Shown: piece by piece, positions 42,227 through 50,744 of the stretch
Numbering within the stretch: position 1 is the first letter of the stretch
Layout of the letters: the number at the start of each line of letters is the position of its first letter
Origin: Virgibacillus natechei
GTDB taxonomy: Bacteria; Bacillota; Bacilli; Bacillales; Amphibacillaceae
Reading direction: 5' to 3'
Assembly: GCF_026013645.1 (NCBI RefSeq)
Contig: NZ_CP110224.1
Location: forward strand, 3,100,001-3,164,000
Length of the DNA: 64,000 nt
The notes under the pieces: model-generated
What the model was told of the DNA's origin: nothing
Databases searched by the model: none
What the model saw: only the letters and a program-made list of their open reading frames with translations
Program-made: the position numbers and the translations under genes

Positions 42227-42690
42227 GTCGCTCGAGTGAGGCATTCTCCCGCTTGATCGAGCGACAGAAGTCCAAGGTCGAGCCCCAGCCTTCAAAATTG
42301 TCACTGCCGATCGAATGAGATACTTTCTCGCTCGAGTAGATGCTTCTGTCGCTCGAGTGAGGCATTCTCCCACTCGATCGAGCGACAGAAGTCCAAGGTC
42401 GAGCGAGAGGATGGCCAGATCGAGCGCCACCGCTCCAAGATCGAGCCCCAGCCTTCAAAATTGTCACTGCCGATCGAATGAGATACTTTCTCGCTCGAGT
42501 GAGGCGTTCTCCCGCTCGATCGAGCGACAGAAGTCCAAGGTCGAGCGAGAGGATGGCCAGATCGAGCGCCCCCCCTCCAAGGTCGAGCCCCAGCCTTCAA
42601 AATTGTCACTGCCGATCGAATGAGATACTTTCTCGCTCGAGTAGATGCTTCTGTCGCTCGAGTGAGGCAATCTCCCGCTTGCCCGAGCAC
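42224..42690 (-). repeat. Inverted class 2 array with 163- and 142-bp spacing
   Basis: Reverse complement of the 35.6-kb family (CGATCGGCAGTGACAATTTT, GAAGGCTGGGGCTCGACCT). The marker CCTTCAAAATTG occurs at 42289, 42452 and 42594: first 163 bp, then 142 bp. The shorter spacing lacks exactly one 21-bp unit (TAGATGCTTCTGTCGCTCGAG). This shows directly that units are gained or lost in 21-bp steps within an otherwise near-identical block. Confidence 0.9.
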
Positions 42691-42868
42691 CATTTTTGCA
42701 ATATACTGTTTAAAATTCTTGATCATATCGTTTACTCATTTAGGACACGCTCCATTTCATTGATGATTTTATTATAGTACATCCAAGGCCAAGCGACTCC
42801 TCCTAACCACCTATTCACTTTTCCATAAATAACTGTATAATAATGGATATAGAGGGAGGTGAATGAAA

Positions 42869-43786
42869 ATGTACTGTTCGAATTGTGGAAAAGAAATTGA
42901 TCCAAATGGCCGTTTTTGCACACATTGTAGTCATCCTTTACATACAGAACATGACTATCAGGCGGCAGCGATTGAATCCGACACGCCAGATGATGTGATT
43001 TTCGAGGAAGACATGCGCCTATTTGTCGGGAAAAACAGTGCGTATTACGATAGAAAATGGCAGAAAGCGGAAGAAAAAAATGGCGTCTCCTTTAATTTTG
43101 CAGCTTTCTTTTTATCAATACTTTGGCTTGGTTACAGGAAAATGTATACGTTCGTTTTTTACATAGCAATCCTATTTCTAGGCATTGACCTGGTATTATA
43201 TTTTATTGGATATGAATACGAATTTGCGAGAATTGACCCTATTGATCAAGGAATCAACATAGGTGTAGCTGTAACAATTGGACTGTATGGCAATCATTTA
43301 TACAAAAAAGAAGCCGAAAAACGCGTACAATCGATCCAAAATACAACGACCACAGCAGGTGAAAAAGAGAAGCAATTAAAGGAAAAAGGCGGCAAAGTCT
43401 GGTATGGCCCCATTCTTGCATTCCTGATTATAATCGTTGTTTATGTCATACCAACCCTGTTTATACCAGTAAATGTAAATGCGGTTGATGAAGCCAGATA
43501 CAGCTCATTTTATGAGTATCCTGATGTTGAAATCGGCGTCATGTTCGATTCTGTTTTCGATAATGGCGAGTGGCATCACGTAGAAGAGCGTGACACATAT
43601 GACATCGTGGAATACACCGGCATCGACGCCCAAAATTATGATATAGCCATTCAATTTCAAATCTTTGCAGATAGTGATGCATTCGAAGTGTTTTCAGTCA
43701 CAATGGACGGCATGGAATTAGATGTATTTGACATCAATCTATTCCTAGAAAATGTATTCACCGAATATGATAGGCTTTATTATTAG
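42869..43786 (+). CDS. Zinc-ribbon membrane protein (DUF2628-like)
   Basis: 305 residues from ATG 42869, nine bases after GGAGG (ATG 42863 is only three bases away). Residues 1-20 form a zinc ribbon (MYCSNCGKEIDPNGRFCTHC). A DUF2628-like block follows with KWQKAEEKNGVSFNFAAFFL and LWLGYRKMYTFVFYIAILFL, two or three membrane helices near 70-140, a charged cytoplasmic loop, another helix at about 178-198, and a roughly 105-residue acidic outer domain. Such proteins appear in Bacillaceae genomes as uncharacterised membrane proteins. It has its own terminator. Confidence 0.65.
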   Translation: MYCSNCGKEIDPNGRFCTHCSHPLHTEHDYQAAAIESDTPDDVIFEEDMRLFVGKNSAYYDRKWQKAEEKNGVSFNFAAFFLSILWLGYRKMYTFVFYIAILFLGIDLVLYFIGYEYEFARIDPIDQGINIGVAVTIGLYGNHLYKKEAEKRVQSIQNTTTTAGEKEKQLKEKGGKVWYGPILAFLIIIVVYVIPTLFIPVNVNAVDEARYSSFYEYPDVEIGVMFDSVFDNGEWHHVEERDTYDIVEYTGIDAQNYDIAIQFQIFADSDAFEVFSVTMDGMELDVFDINLFLENVFTEYDRLYY

Positions 43787-43793
43787 GAAATTA

Positions 43794-43826
43794 ATCTCCT
43801 GCTGATTGCCAGCGGGAGATTTTATT
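43794..43826 (+). terminator. Terminator after the zinc-ribbon gene
   Basis: ATCTCCTGCTG pairs imperfectly with CCAGCGGGAGAT around ATTG and is followed by TTTATTAATTGTTTATTTTT, 8 bp after the stop. Confidence 0.75.
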
Positions 43827-43882
43827 AATTGTTTATTTTTAGTAAGATGAAGGAAAGGACATTTTAGAAAGGATGAAACCCA

Positions 43883-44278
43883 TTGGAGAAATTATTCAAT
43901 TTAAAAACAAACCATCACTCCGAAATGACAGATATTACATCAACCATTGAAAACTGGATTAGACAAGAAGGCGTGAAGGACGGCATTTTAGTGGTCACCT
44001 CCCTGCACACCACCGCCGGTATCACGGTTAATGAAGACGCCGATCCCGACGTGAAAACAGATATGCTAATGCGGCTTGATGAGGTCTATCCATGGCATCA
44101 CACAAAGGATAAACACGGCGAAGGAAACACAGCAGCCCACCTAAAAACAAGTACCGTAGGACATGCCCAAACACTAGTCATTTCAGGCGGCAAGCTTGTT
44201 CTAGGTACATGGCAAGGCGTCTATTTTTGTGAGTTTGACGGACCACGGCAGCGGAAATTTCATGTGAAGGTGGTTTAG
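43883..44278 (+). CDS. YjbQ-family protein (UPF0047)
   Basis: 131 residues. The only in-frame start matching the family is TTG 43883, ten bases after [23 protein letters not shown] near 34-53, [25 protein letters not shown] and [18 protein letters not shown] are the hallmarks. The conserved histidines form a small-molecule or metal site. Members show weak thiamine-phosphate synthase activity, but the true role is not settled. Class 1 repeats begin almost directly after the stop. Confidence 0.9.
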   Translation: MEKLFNLKTNHHSEMTDITSTIENWIRQEGVKDGILVVTSLHTTAGITVNEDADPDVKTDMLMRLDEVYPWHHTKDKHGEGNTAAHLKTSTVGHAQTLVISGGKLVLGTWQGVYFCEFDGPRQRKFHVKVV

Positions 44279-44294
44279 AGGAGATTATGCGGGG

Positions 44295-44458
44295 GCTTTC
44301 TGGAGTGACGCTCGATTCGGGGCTGGGCTCTCCTGATTTCGGGGTGCTGTCTCCCGAATTCGTGGCTCTCTCCCGATTCGGTGTGGCTGTCTCCCGGTTT
44401 CGAGGCTCCCTCTACCGATTTGGTGTGGCTGCCTCCCGATTCAACCTGCCTCTCCCCG
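44295..44458 (+). repeat. Class 1 21-bp array after the YjbQ gene
   Basis: Seven to eight units (GGGGTGCTGTCTCCCGAATTC, GTGTGGCTGTCTCCCGGTTTC, GTGTGGCTGCCTCCCGATTCA). No core. The following 200 bp to the fructokinase stop are AT-rich and without visible features. Confidence 0.8.
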
Positions 44459-44657
44459 CTTAATAATCTCCATGTACTTTTCAATTTTTCGCGACACCAC
44501 GAATTGTAATGTAAAAGTAATTTCAGGATTACGAAGTGTTGCCTTGATTTCTCTTTTGATATAACGTAATTGTAAAAATTAATATTTGACTGATAATCAA
44601 TGCGTAAAAATCCTTTGGTTCTCACCCAAAAAAGTCAGACCAGGCATTTACTATACC

Positions 44658-45512
44658 TCACTCACCAAACGTCAATGCCAACGCACCTTTCACGCCTTGC
44701 TCATCCGCAAGTCCCGGAGCGACAATGAATTCACTTCGACTCCCGATCTCCACATATCCGTTCACTAACTCCAGAACCTTCTCCCGAATCAGCGGGTACA
44801 AGTTTTCCTGCTTCATCACACCACCGCCAAGAATAATCATTTCCGGTGACAAAATCATCGTATAATTCACAATCGCCTGCGCAAGATAATAGGCTTCTAG
44901 TTCCCATACTTCCTCTTTATCCGAAAGAGATACACCTTTTTGCCCATATCGTTTTTCAATCGCAGTACCTGAAGCCAGGCCTTCTAAACATGCCCCGTGA
45001 TAAGGACAGCTTCCTGCAAATGTATCATCCTCCCTTTGTTGCACAAAAATATGCCCCATCTCAGGATGATTTTTGCCTATGTATGTTTTCCCGTCCTGTA
45101 CAAATCCAGCACCAATCCCTGTTCCAACTGTGATATATAAGCAACTTTTTACATCACTGGCTACACCATATTTATACTCGCCCAACGCCGCAGCATTGAC
45201 ATCCGTATCTAAATAAACTGGAACTTGAAAAGCGCGCTTTAAATTTCCCAAAAGATCATAGTGCTTCCATTTTGTTTTTGGTGTATTTAAAATCGTTCCA
45301 TATGTTTCACTGTCTACGTCCAAATCAATCGGGCCAAAACTCCCCACACCTAAAGCCTCAATTGAATAGGTGTTGAAAAATTCCCGCACCGCTTTTATTG
45401 TTTCCTCCGGATCAACAGTTGGTAGGCTTATCTTATTGATGATCCTACCAGAATCATCGCCCACCGCACATACAAATTTTGTTCCACCTGCTTCGATTCC
45501 ACCTAATAACAT
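44658..45512 (-). CDS. ROK-family fructokinase (GmuE/ScrK-like)
   Basis: 284 residues. IEAGGTKFVCAVG near 5-17 is the phosphate loop; VGSFGPIDLD, DTDVNAAALGEYKYG (catalytic Asp) and VGTGIGAGFV follow. The ROK zinc site is in NHPEMGHIFV plus CPYHGACLEGLASG near 165-190. The length and zinc motif match Bacillus GmuE/ScrK-type fructokinases. Placed after mannose-6-phosphate isomerase, it would phosphorylate fructose or mannose freed from oligosaccharides. Last gene of the sugar locus. Confidence 0.88.
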   Translation of the reverse strand: MLLGGIEAGGTKFVCAVGDDSGRIINKISLPTVDPEETIKAVREFFNTYSIEALGVGSFGPIDLDVDSETYGTILNTPKTKWKHYDLLGNLKRAFQVPVYLDTDVNAAALGEYKYGVASDVKSCLYITVGTGIGAGFVQDGKTYIGKNHPEMGHIFVQQREDDTFAGSCPYHGACLEGLASGTAIEKRYGQKGVSLSDKEEVWELEAYYLAQAIVNYTMILSPEMIILGGGVMKQENLYPLIREKVLELVNGYVEIGSRSEFIVAPGLADEQGVKGALALTFGE

Positions 45513-45591
45513 CTCTTCCCCTCCTTAGAAAACTGGCATTCTTTCCTACCTTCGTTGCACTTATACAGAAAGAAATATGAATATACCTTCT

Positions 45592-46548
45592 TTACTGCCA
45601 AGAAACCACAAACTCCGCTTCTCCAACAAGTTCATACGTCTTCACACTATAAGGCAAAATAAAGTGACTTCCCTTCTCAATACCGAAACGTTTTCCAGCA
45701 ACTGTAATTTCAGCATTCCCTTCTATTACACTAACCTGTAAAAAGTCCGCATTTAGTTGCTTTGAAACCTTGCCGTTCAGCTGCCAATGCGAAACACTAA
45801 AATAGTTTTCCTCCACCAGCTTTTTCTCTGTTAAATCCTCTACTACGGCTACAACTGACTCTGTATCTGCCGGCAGATGAGGCACTGTCGTCACCTGTTT
45901 TGCCCGATCTAAATGCAATTCTCGCTTATTTCCGGCTGCATCCGTTCGCTCGTAGTCATACACGCGATAGGTTATATCAGAGCTTTGCTGTATTTCCAGA
46001 ATAACAATTCCTTTACCAATGGCGTGGATCGTGCCACTTGGAACGTAAAAAAAGTCGCCCGCTTGTACGGTTACACGCTTTAGTAATGCATCCCACTTGC
46101 CAGCATCCATCATCTGCTCTAATTCCTCCCGAGACTCCGCATGATGCCCCAAAACAATTTCCGCATCCGCCTCGGCACTTAGCACGTACCAGCACTCCGT
46201 TTTCCCATAAGGCTGCCCCTCAACGTCACATGCAAAGGAATCATTGGGGTGCACTTGTACAGATAAATCGTCATTCGCATCCAACATTTTGACCAGCAAT
46301 GGGTATTCCTCATTCGTGCCAGCTTTTTTATTAAATAGCTCTCCATGCTCATTCCAAGCGTCAGCCAGCGTTTTACCTTCCAGCAGCCCGTTCGTAATAA
46401 CACTTGCCCCGTTGGGATGTGCGGAAATAACCCATGCCTCCCCTGTTTTTTCGAATAGAATATCGTAGTTGTATTCGGTTTGCAGCTTTTGCCCGCCCCA
46501 GATTCGCTCCTGGAATACTGGTTTCAAAAAAATTGGTTCATTGTCCAT
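45592..46548 (-). CDS. manA: Mannose-6-phosphate isomerase, class I
   Basis: 318 residues from ATG 46548, six bases after GGAGG; an upstream in-frame ATG at 46572 would include this ribosome binding site. EPIFLKPVFQERIWGG is the usual opening; SVQVHPNDSFA and KTECWYVL carry zinc-binding His and Glu; VPSGTIHAIGKGIVILEIQQ contains another zinc His and the active-site region. A C-terminal cupin-like domain follows. It interconverts mannose-6-P and fructose-6-P. It lies between the PRD regulator and fructokinase, equivalent to GmuF in the glucomannan operon. Confidence 0.93.
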   Translation of the reverse strand: MDNEPIFLKPVFQERIWGGQKLQTEYNYDILFEKTGEAWVISAHPNGASVITNGLLEGKTLADAWNEHGELFNKKAGTNEEYPLLVKMLDANDDLSVQVHPNDSFACDVEGQPYGKTECWYVLSAEADAEIVLGHHAESREELEQMMDAGKWDALLKRVTVQAGDFFYVPSGTIHAIGKGIVILEIQQSSDITYRVYDYERTDAAGNKRELHLDRAKQVTTVPHLPADTESVVAVVEDLTEKKLVEENYFSVSHWQLNGKVSKQLNADFLQVSVIEGNAEITVAGKRFGIEKGSHFILPYSVKTYELVGEAEFVVSWQ

Positions 46549-46640
46549 TTTTTTCCTCCGTTCTACTTTCACATACCCTTTTGTGTATAACTAAATATAC
46601 CATATAAACGCATAATAGAGAGCCTATACTATTCAGCTCT

Positions 46641-48572
46641 CTATTTCATCATTACATGAATAAACTCTTCATATGTTTTCGCCTTTATCAATTTCTGAAC
46701 CATTGAGGCGCTATCAATCACATTTCCCAGCAAATCATACATCTCCTGTAGATCTTCCGTGCTATTTTTCTTAATACTAAGCACACATATAAATTGTACC
46801 GACTTATCCCCCCATTCAATAGGCTTATCCAATGTGCATATTGCAAGAAATGTTTCTTCTGATTTAGGTGTTATGGGATGAGGAACTGCGACCAAGTTGC
46901 CAAATGATGTTGGTGCGATTTGCTCTCGTTCATAGATCGATTCCAAGAACGTTTTGTCCACTAAGCCTTTTTCTACTAATTGTTCATGCATAAATGCTAA
47001 AGCTTCTTCTTTCGTATGAATGTTTTTTCTTAGATACAAGAGGTCTTTTTGAAACAAATCCGTTATGCTTTTCTGGCTATCCATCACAAATTGATTTATT
47101 TTTTCCAGGTCATGATCCCCTAATATCGCATTAACCTCAATTACCGGAACTGTCAACTCTTCCGGGATTGGAATGGAGCTAACGATAAAATCAATTTCAT
47201 TTAAATTATAGTTATCAAGCTTGTAATACTCGGTAGTCCCAACCACATCCATTTCTGTTGTGAATTTGGACTTTAGCTTATAATAGATCAATTGGGCAGT
47301 ACCTAACCCAGATGCGCACACAATTAAGCATCGTTTCGGACCTGATTTTAATTTCTGCCTCTCGATCGCCGCTCCAATATGGAGAGAGAGGTACCCAATT
47401 TCATTTTCATCAAATCTCGTTCCCGCATGTGCTTCAATCGCCATTCCAGCTAAAATTCCTGCTTCAAAAGCAAGCGGGTAATTCTTTTTAATATCCTGGA
47501 GCATCGGGTTTCTTACATTCATTCCATACCTGTATCGATTAATGGCAGGCTTTAAGTGTAGACCTAGACCAATGATTAATTCCTTATCCTGCTTGATTCC
47601 TAGATTGAATTCTTGTTCTACTTTATCCAGTGCAAGCATCACCAGCTGATAAATATCATCGTCCATTGCTTCCACAATTTCATCTGTCGCATTTGCTTTA
47701 GATAGCAGTTTTGTCCCCAATAAATGAATGGCAATATAAGCAATTTCTGCTTGGGGAAACGCCACGTGAAACGTATTTTCCACTTCTTGAACAATCTTTT
47801 TTGCTACTTCATATTCTTTTTGATCCGTAATTTGCTTCAAATCCGTTTGATACAAGGTCACATGGTAGCCACTTTTAATCCGTTTATAGGCAATCCCAAT
47901 GTGAATCAGAAGGTTATTTATCGCTATATCGGATAAGGTGATTTCATTTTCCTTCACCTGTTTCATGATGATCGCCAAAATAAAGTCCAGTTCTTTTTGG
48001 CCTAGGGTCGACAGATGAGTCTCTGTCAAACGTTGACTCGCCTCATCTTCCCGGTCAAATATATATTCTGCCATACAAAAACGGAGCTTAAGCTCACTAC
48101 CCTTTACCTTTAAACCATAATTGGGTAGCGATTCCAAACCGATATCGTATTCACTGAGTATATGCTTCACTTGTTTTAAATCATTTTGAATTGTTGATCT
48201 ACTTACATAGACTTCATCCGCTAAATCATCAAGCTTTACAAATCCTTCACTCAGCAGCAAGCGCTTAATGACATAAGCTATTCGATCTTCCGGGGATTTT
48301 GGTATCATGCTAGCACTCGTCACTTCTTCTTTAAATACAGATTTTAAGAACGTACGAAACTTTTGATCATCATGAATTGCTAATTGATACCCATGTCCCA
48401 TAACAGTATCAATTGTTGCACCGTTCTCTGAAAGCAACTCATTTACGCGCTTCACATCTTCCCTTGTGGTACGTGACGTGACCTTATTTATGTTCCCCAG
48501 GTATTTTCCTGTTAATGGGGCCTGTTCAGCCATCAGTTCACCTAAAATTGTTCTCATTCTGGAGTTCAACAT
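46641..48572 (-). CDS. licR: PRD-containing transcriptional activator, LicR-like
   Basis: 643 residues from ATG 48572, nine bases after AAGGAG. Order of domains: two helix-turn-helix segments (about 1-60; then KLDDLADEVYVSRSTIQNDL near 110-130), two PTS regulation domains (about 180-400, with conserved HIGIAYKRIKSG and HLLGTK histidines), a PTS EIIB-like domain (RCLIVCASGLGTAQLIYYKL, Cys near 418), and a PTS EIIA-like domain (NLVAVPHPITPKSE, His near 548). Phosphorylation of the PRD, EIIB and EIIA sites lets it read PTS activity. It probably activates the EIIBCA-glucosidase operon that ends just upstream. The length equals LicR of Bacillus subtilis. Confidence 0.88.
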   Translation of the reverse strand: MLNSRMRTILGELMAEQAPLTGKYLGNINKVTSRTTREDVKRVNELLSENGATIDTVMGHGYQLAIHDDQKFRTFLKSVFKEEVTSASMIPKSPEDRIAYVIKRLLLSEGFVKLDDLADEVYVSRSTIQNDLKQVKHILSEYDIGLESLPNYGLKVKGSELKLRFCMAEYIFDREDEASQRLTETHLSTLGQKELDFILAIIMKQVKENEITLSDIAINNLLIHIGIAYKRIKSGYHVTLYQTDLKQITDQKEYEVAKKIVQEVENTFHVAFPQAEIAYIAIHLLGTKLLSKANATDEIVEAMDDDIYQLVMLALDKVEQEFNLGIKQDKELIIGLGLHLKPAINRYRYGMNVRNPMLQDIKKNYPLAFEAGILAGMAIEAHAGTRFDENEIGYLSLHIGAAIERQKLKSGPKRCLIVCASGLGTAQLIYYKLKSKFTTEMDVVGTTEYYKLDNYNLNEIDFIVSSIPIPEELTVPVIEVNAILGDHDLEKINQFVMDSQKSITDLFQKDLLYLRKNIHTKEEALAFMHEQLVEKGLVDKTFLESIYEREQIAPTSFGNLVAVPHPITPKSEETFLAICTLDKPIEWGDKSVQFICVLSIKKNSTEDLQEMYDLLGNVIDSASMVQKLIKAKTYEEFIHVMMK

Positions 48573-48616
48573 ACAGCCTATCTCCTTATCAACACACATC
48601 TTTCTATTTTTTGAAA

Positions 48617-48648
48617 AAGGGCTCTGATTTAAACAAACCAGAGCCCTT
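48617..48648 (-). terminator. Terminator between the PTS operon and the activator gene
   Basis: AAGGGCTCTG and CAGAGCCCTT form a perfect 10-bp stem, followed on the minus strand by TTTTCAAAAAA. Two more inverted repeats lie just before it (TTGTCACC/GGTGACAA at 48659-48685; AAGAAAGT/ACTTTCTT at 48691-48729), so transcript folding here is complex. Confidence 0.85.
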
Positions 48649-48741
48649 AGAAAACTTGGTTGTCACCAAGCTTTTGGGTGACAAACTTAGTTGCACTTAT
48701 GCAGTAAGAAAGTATTTTTTACTTTCTTATCTGCCGAAAAA

Positions 48742-48920
48742 TTAAATTACTCTTGACACATGAAACTGTGTAGATAGTCTTTGTGAGCTTCTCAGCATTT
48801 CATTCAGTACTTCTTTTGCAATCGTATCTGAAGGAACTAATGGATTAATCGTCATGGCAAGTAGCGCTTTTGGGTAATCATTCCCGTAGGAGACGTGTAT
48901 TCAGGCTGCTACTTTACGTT
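48742..48920 (-). pseudogene. C-terminal remnant of a GH4 6-phospho-glucosidase (LicH-like)
   Basis: Minus-strand frame ending at TAA 48742 reads GNDYPKALLAMTINPLVPSD and continues TIAKEVLNEMLRSS before the end. This resembles the C-terminus of family-4 6-phospho-glucosidases (a region of the type ALxAMTxNPLVPS..IAKxLLDEML). A stop codon interrupts it a few residues upstream (VAA*IHVSYG) and the remaining 380 residues are absent. It lies directly after the GH1 gene, in the place of licH in licBCAH operons, so the GH4 enzyme seems to have been lost after a GH1 enzyme took over. Confidence 0.7.
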
Positions 48921-48962
48921 ATTCGTATGCTTCTTACAAGATTCTTGTAGAAATCAGCTTAG

Positions 48963-50351
48963 TTAAAATCCATTACTTTCAGAAACAGCTTTTATCCAAT
49001 GCGCACTTTTCTTCGGTGTTCGTTTCTGTGTTTCCAGATCAACAGAGAAGAATCCATATCTATTCTTATATGCATTCATCCATGACCAGTTATCCATAAA
49101 TGCCCATAGATGATAGCCTTTTGCATTACATCCTTCTTCGATTGCTTTATGCAACCACTTCAAATGCTCACTTATAAATTCAATACGATAGTCATCCTGG
49201 ATTTCTCCATCTTGGATAAATCGGCCTTCGTCTTGAACGCCCATCCCATTTTCTGAAATAAAGGATTCGATATTCCCATAATTTTCTTTTAGGTTAATCA
49301 TAATATCGTAAATGCCTTTTTCGTAAATTTCCCAACCACGATATTTATTCATTTTTCTTCCAGGCATTTCATAATTATCAAAGAACCAGTCTGGCATAAA
49401 TGGACCATATGGATTTGGAAGATGTTCTTTGGCCTTTACGCGGCGAGGCTGGTAATAGTTCACACCAAGAAGCTCTGCTGTGTTTGCTTTTAACAGCTCC
49501 TTATCACCATCATGTGTAACTGGTAATTGGCCATGCTCCCTTAAAATTTCAATTAACTCCTCCGGATATTCTCCCAATACAGATGGGTCTAAGAAACTGC
49601 GGTTAAAAAATAAATCCGTTATGCGCGATGCTCTAAGATCAGCAGGGTTCTGACTTCTCGGATACGATGGTGTTAAATTTAAGATAATACCAATTTTCCC
49701 ATCCTTGAAATTAAATGTGCGGTACGCTTCAACTCCCTTTGCATGGGCAATCATTGTATTATAAGCTACTTGGGTTGCCCGTTTTGCATCAACCACGTTT
49801 GGATAATGAAAATCGTAAAGATAGCCTCCTTCTACTGGAACAATTGGTTCGTTGAAAGTAAACCATTTCGTCACGCGATCACCGAACAGGCGGAAACATT
49901 CCGTAGCATACGTTTTATAGGCTTCAACTACTTCTCTACTTTCCCATCCACCCTCATTTTGCAATTCCAGTGGCATATCAAAGTGGAATAAATTAACAAA
50001 TGGTTCAATACCTTGCGCAAGTAATTCATCAATCACGTTATTATAAAATTCTACCGCTTCTGGATTAACCTCACCACGGCCACCAGGGATTAAACGGGAC
50101 CAGGAGATGGACATGCGGAATGTATTATGACCAATGTCTTTCATTAATTGGATATCTTCTTTATACGAATGATAAAAACCAGACGTAGTTTCAGGACCGA
50201 CATTTTCAAAGAAGCGATTTGGTTCTGTTTCATACCAGTAATCCCAAATATTCTTCCCCTTACCTCCTTCGTTCGCTGCGCCTTCTATTTGTGTGGCTGA
50301 AGTTGCGCTTCCCCACCAAAAATCTTTTGGAAACTTATAATCTACTGTCAT
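48963..50351 (-). CDS. GH1 6-phospho-beta-glucosidase (GmuD/BglA-like)
   Basis: 462 residues from ATG 50351, seven bases after GGAGG. KFPKDFWWGSATSATQIEGA is the GH1 N-terminal signature; WFTFNEPIVP supplies the acid/base Glu and FISENGMGVQ the nucleophile Glu; YRIEFISEHLKWLHKAIEEG and GYHLWAFMDNWSWMNAYKNR complete the active site. The end of the last motif in PTS-linked enzymes binds the 6-phosphate (Lys-x-Arg in AYKNRYG). It cleaves phosphorylated disaccharides delivered by the PTS encoded 13 bp upstream. Confidence 0.92.
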   Translation of the reverse strand: MTVDYKFPKDFWWGSATSATQIEGAANEGGKGKNIWDYWYETEPNRFFENVGPETTSGFYHSYKEDIQLMKDIGHNTFRMSISWSRLIPGGRGEVNPEAVEFYNNVIDELLAQGIEPFVNLFHFDMPLELQNEGGWESREVVEAYKTYATECFRLFGDRVTKWFTFNEPIVPVEGGYLYDFHYPNVVDAKRATQVAYNTMIAHAKGVEAYRTFNFKDGKIGIILNLTPSYPRSQNPADLRASRITDLFFNRSFLDPSVLGEYPEELIEILREHGQLPVTHDGDKELLKANTAELLGVNYYQPRRVKAKEHLPNPYGPFMPDWFFDNYEMPGRKMNKYRGWEIYEKGIYDIMINLKENYGNIESFISENGMGVQDEGRFIQDGEIQDDYRIEFISEHLKWLHKAIEEGCNAKGYHLWAFMDNWSWMNAYKNRYGFFSVDLETQKRTPKKSAHWIKAVSESNGF

Positions 50352-50364
50352 GAATATACCTCCA

Positions 50365-50670
50365 TTATTTATTTCTGTAAATTTCAATGATTTCAATGGC
50401 CAAATCTCGTACCGTCATCGAAGTCATTAGGTGGTCTTGTGAGTGAATCAAAATTACATTAATCGCAGACCCTTCACCACTTGCTTCTTCTTGAAGTAGA
50501 TTGGTTTGGTAGCCATGCGCCTTGCCTAATTCTTCGCCTGCTGATTCAATCAACTTATCCGCTTCATCAAAATTCCCTTCTTTTGCTTCTTGTATTGCTT
50601 CCATTGCACTCGATTTACCATTTCCAGCATATAAAATAATCTGGAAAGCTACTTCTGTCATTTTGTCCAT
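50365..50670 (-). CDS. PTS lactose/cellobiose-family EIIA component (LicA/GmuA-like)
   Basis: 101 residues, all-helical trimeric PTS IIA type. VAFQIILYAGNGKSSAMEA starts helix 1 and ILIHSQDHLMTSMTV near 74-88 carries the phosphorylated His. It passes phosphate from HPr to the EIIB encoded two genes upstream. GGGGTG lies eight bases before ATG 50670. Between EIIC and the glucosidase, in the same order as licBCAH. Confidence 0.92.
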   Translation of the reverse strand: MDKMTEVAFQIILYAGNGKSSAMEAIQEAKEGNFDEADKLIESAGEELGKAHGYQTNLLQEEASGEGSAINVILIHSQDHLMTSMTVRDLAIEIIEIYRNK

Positions 50671-50744
50671 CTGTCCATCACCCCTGAAGTTTTCAGTAAT
50701 AGCCCCGGAAATGATGCTGATACGAGGCTATTACCTATATTTGA

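Noticed and set aside
41814..42467. 217-codon minus-strand ORF at the 3' end of nadA and into class 2
   Set aside because: Composite of antisense nadA and repeat translation with no homologous protein motif.
16577..44458. Class 1 arrays as CRISPR arrays
   Set aside because: The conserved part is only about 10-13 bp, the variable part about 8-11 bp and itself constrained, the period is 21 bp, and no cas genes are present. This does not fit repeat-spacer architecture.
16577..44458. Diversity-generating retroelement or retron as source of the repeats
   Set aside because: No reverse transcriptase gene and no template/variable repeat pair with adenine-biased changes is visible in the window.
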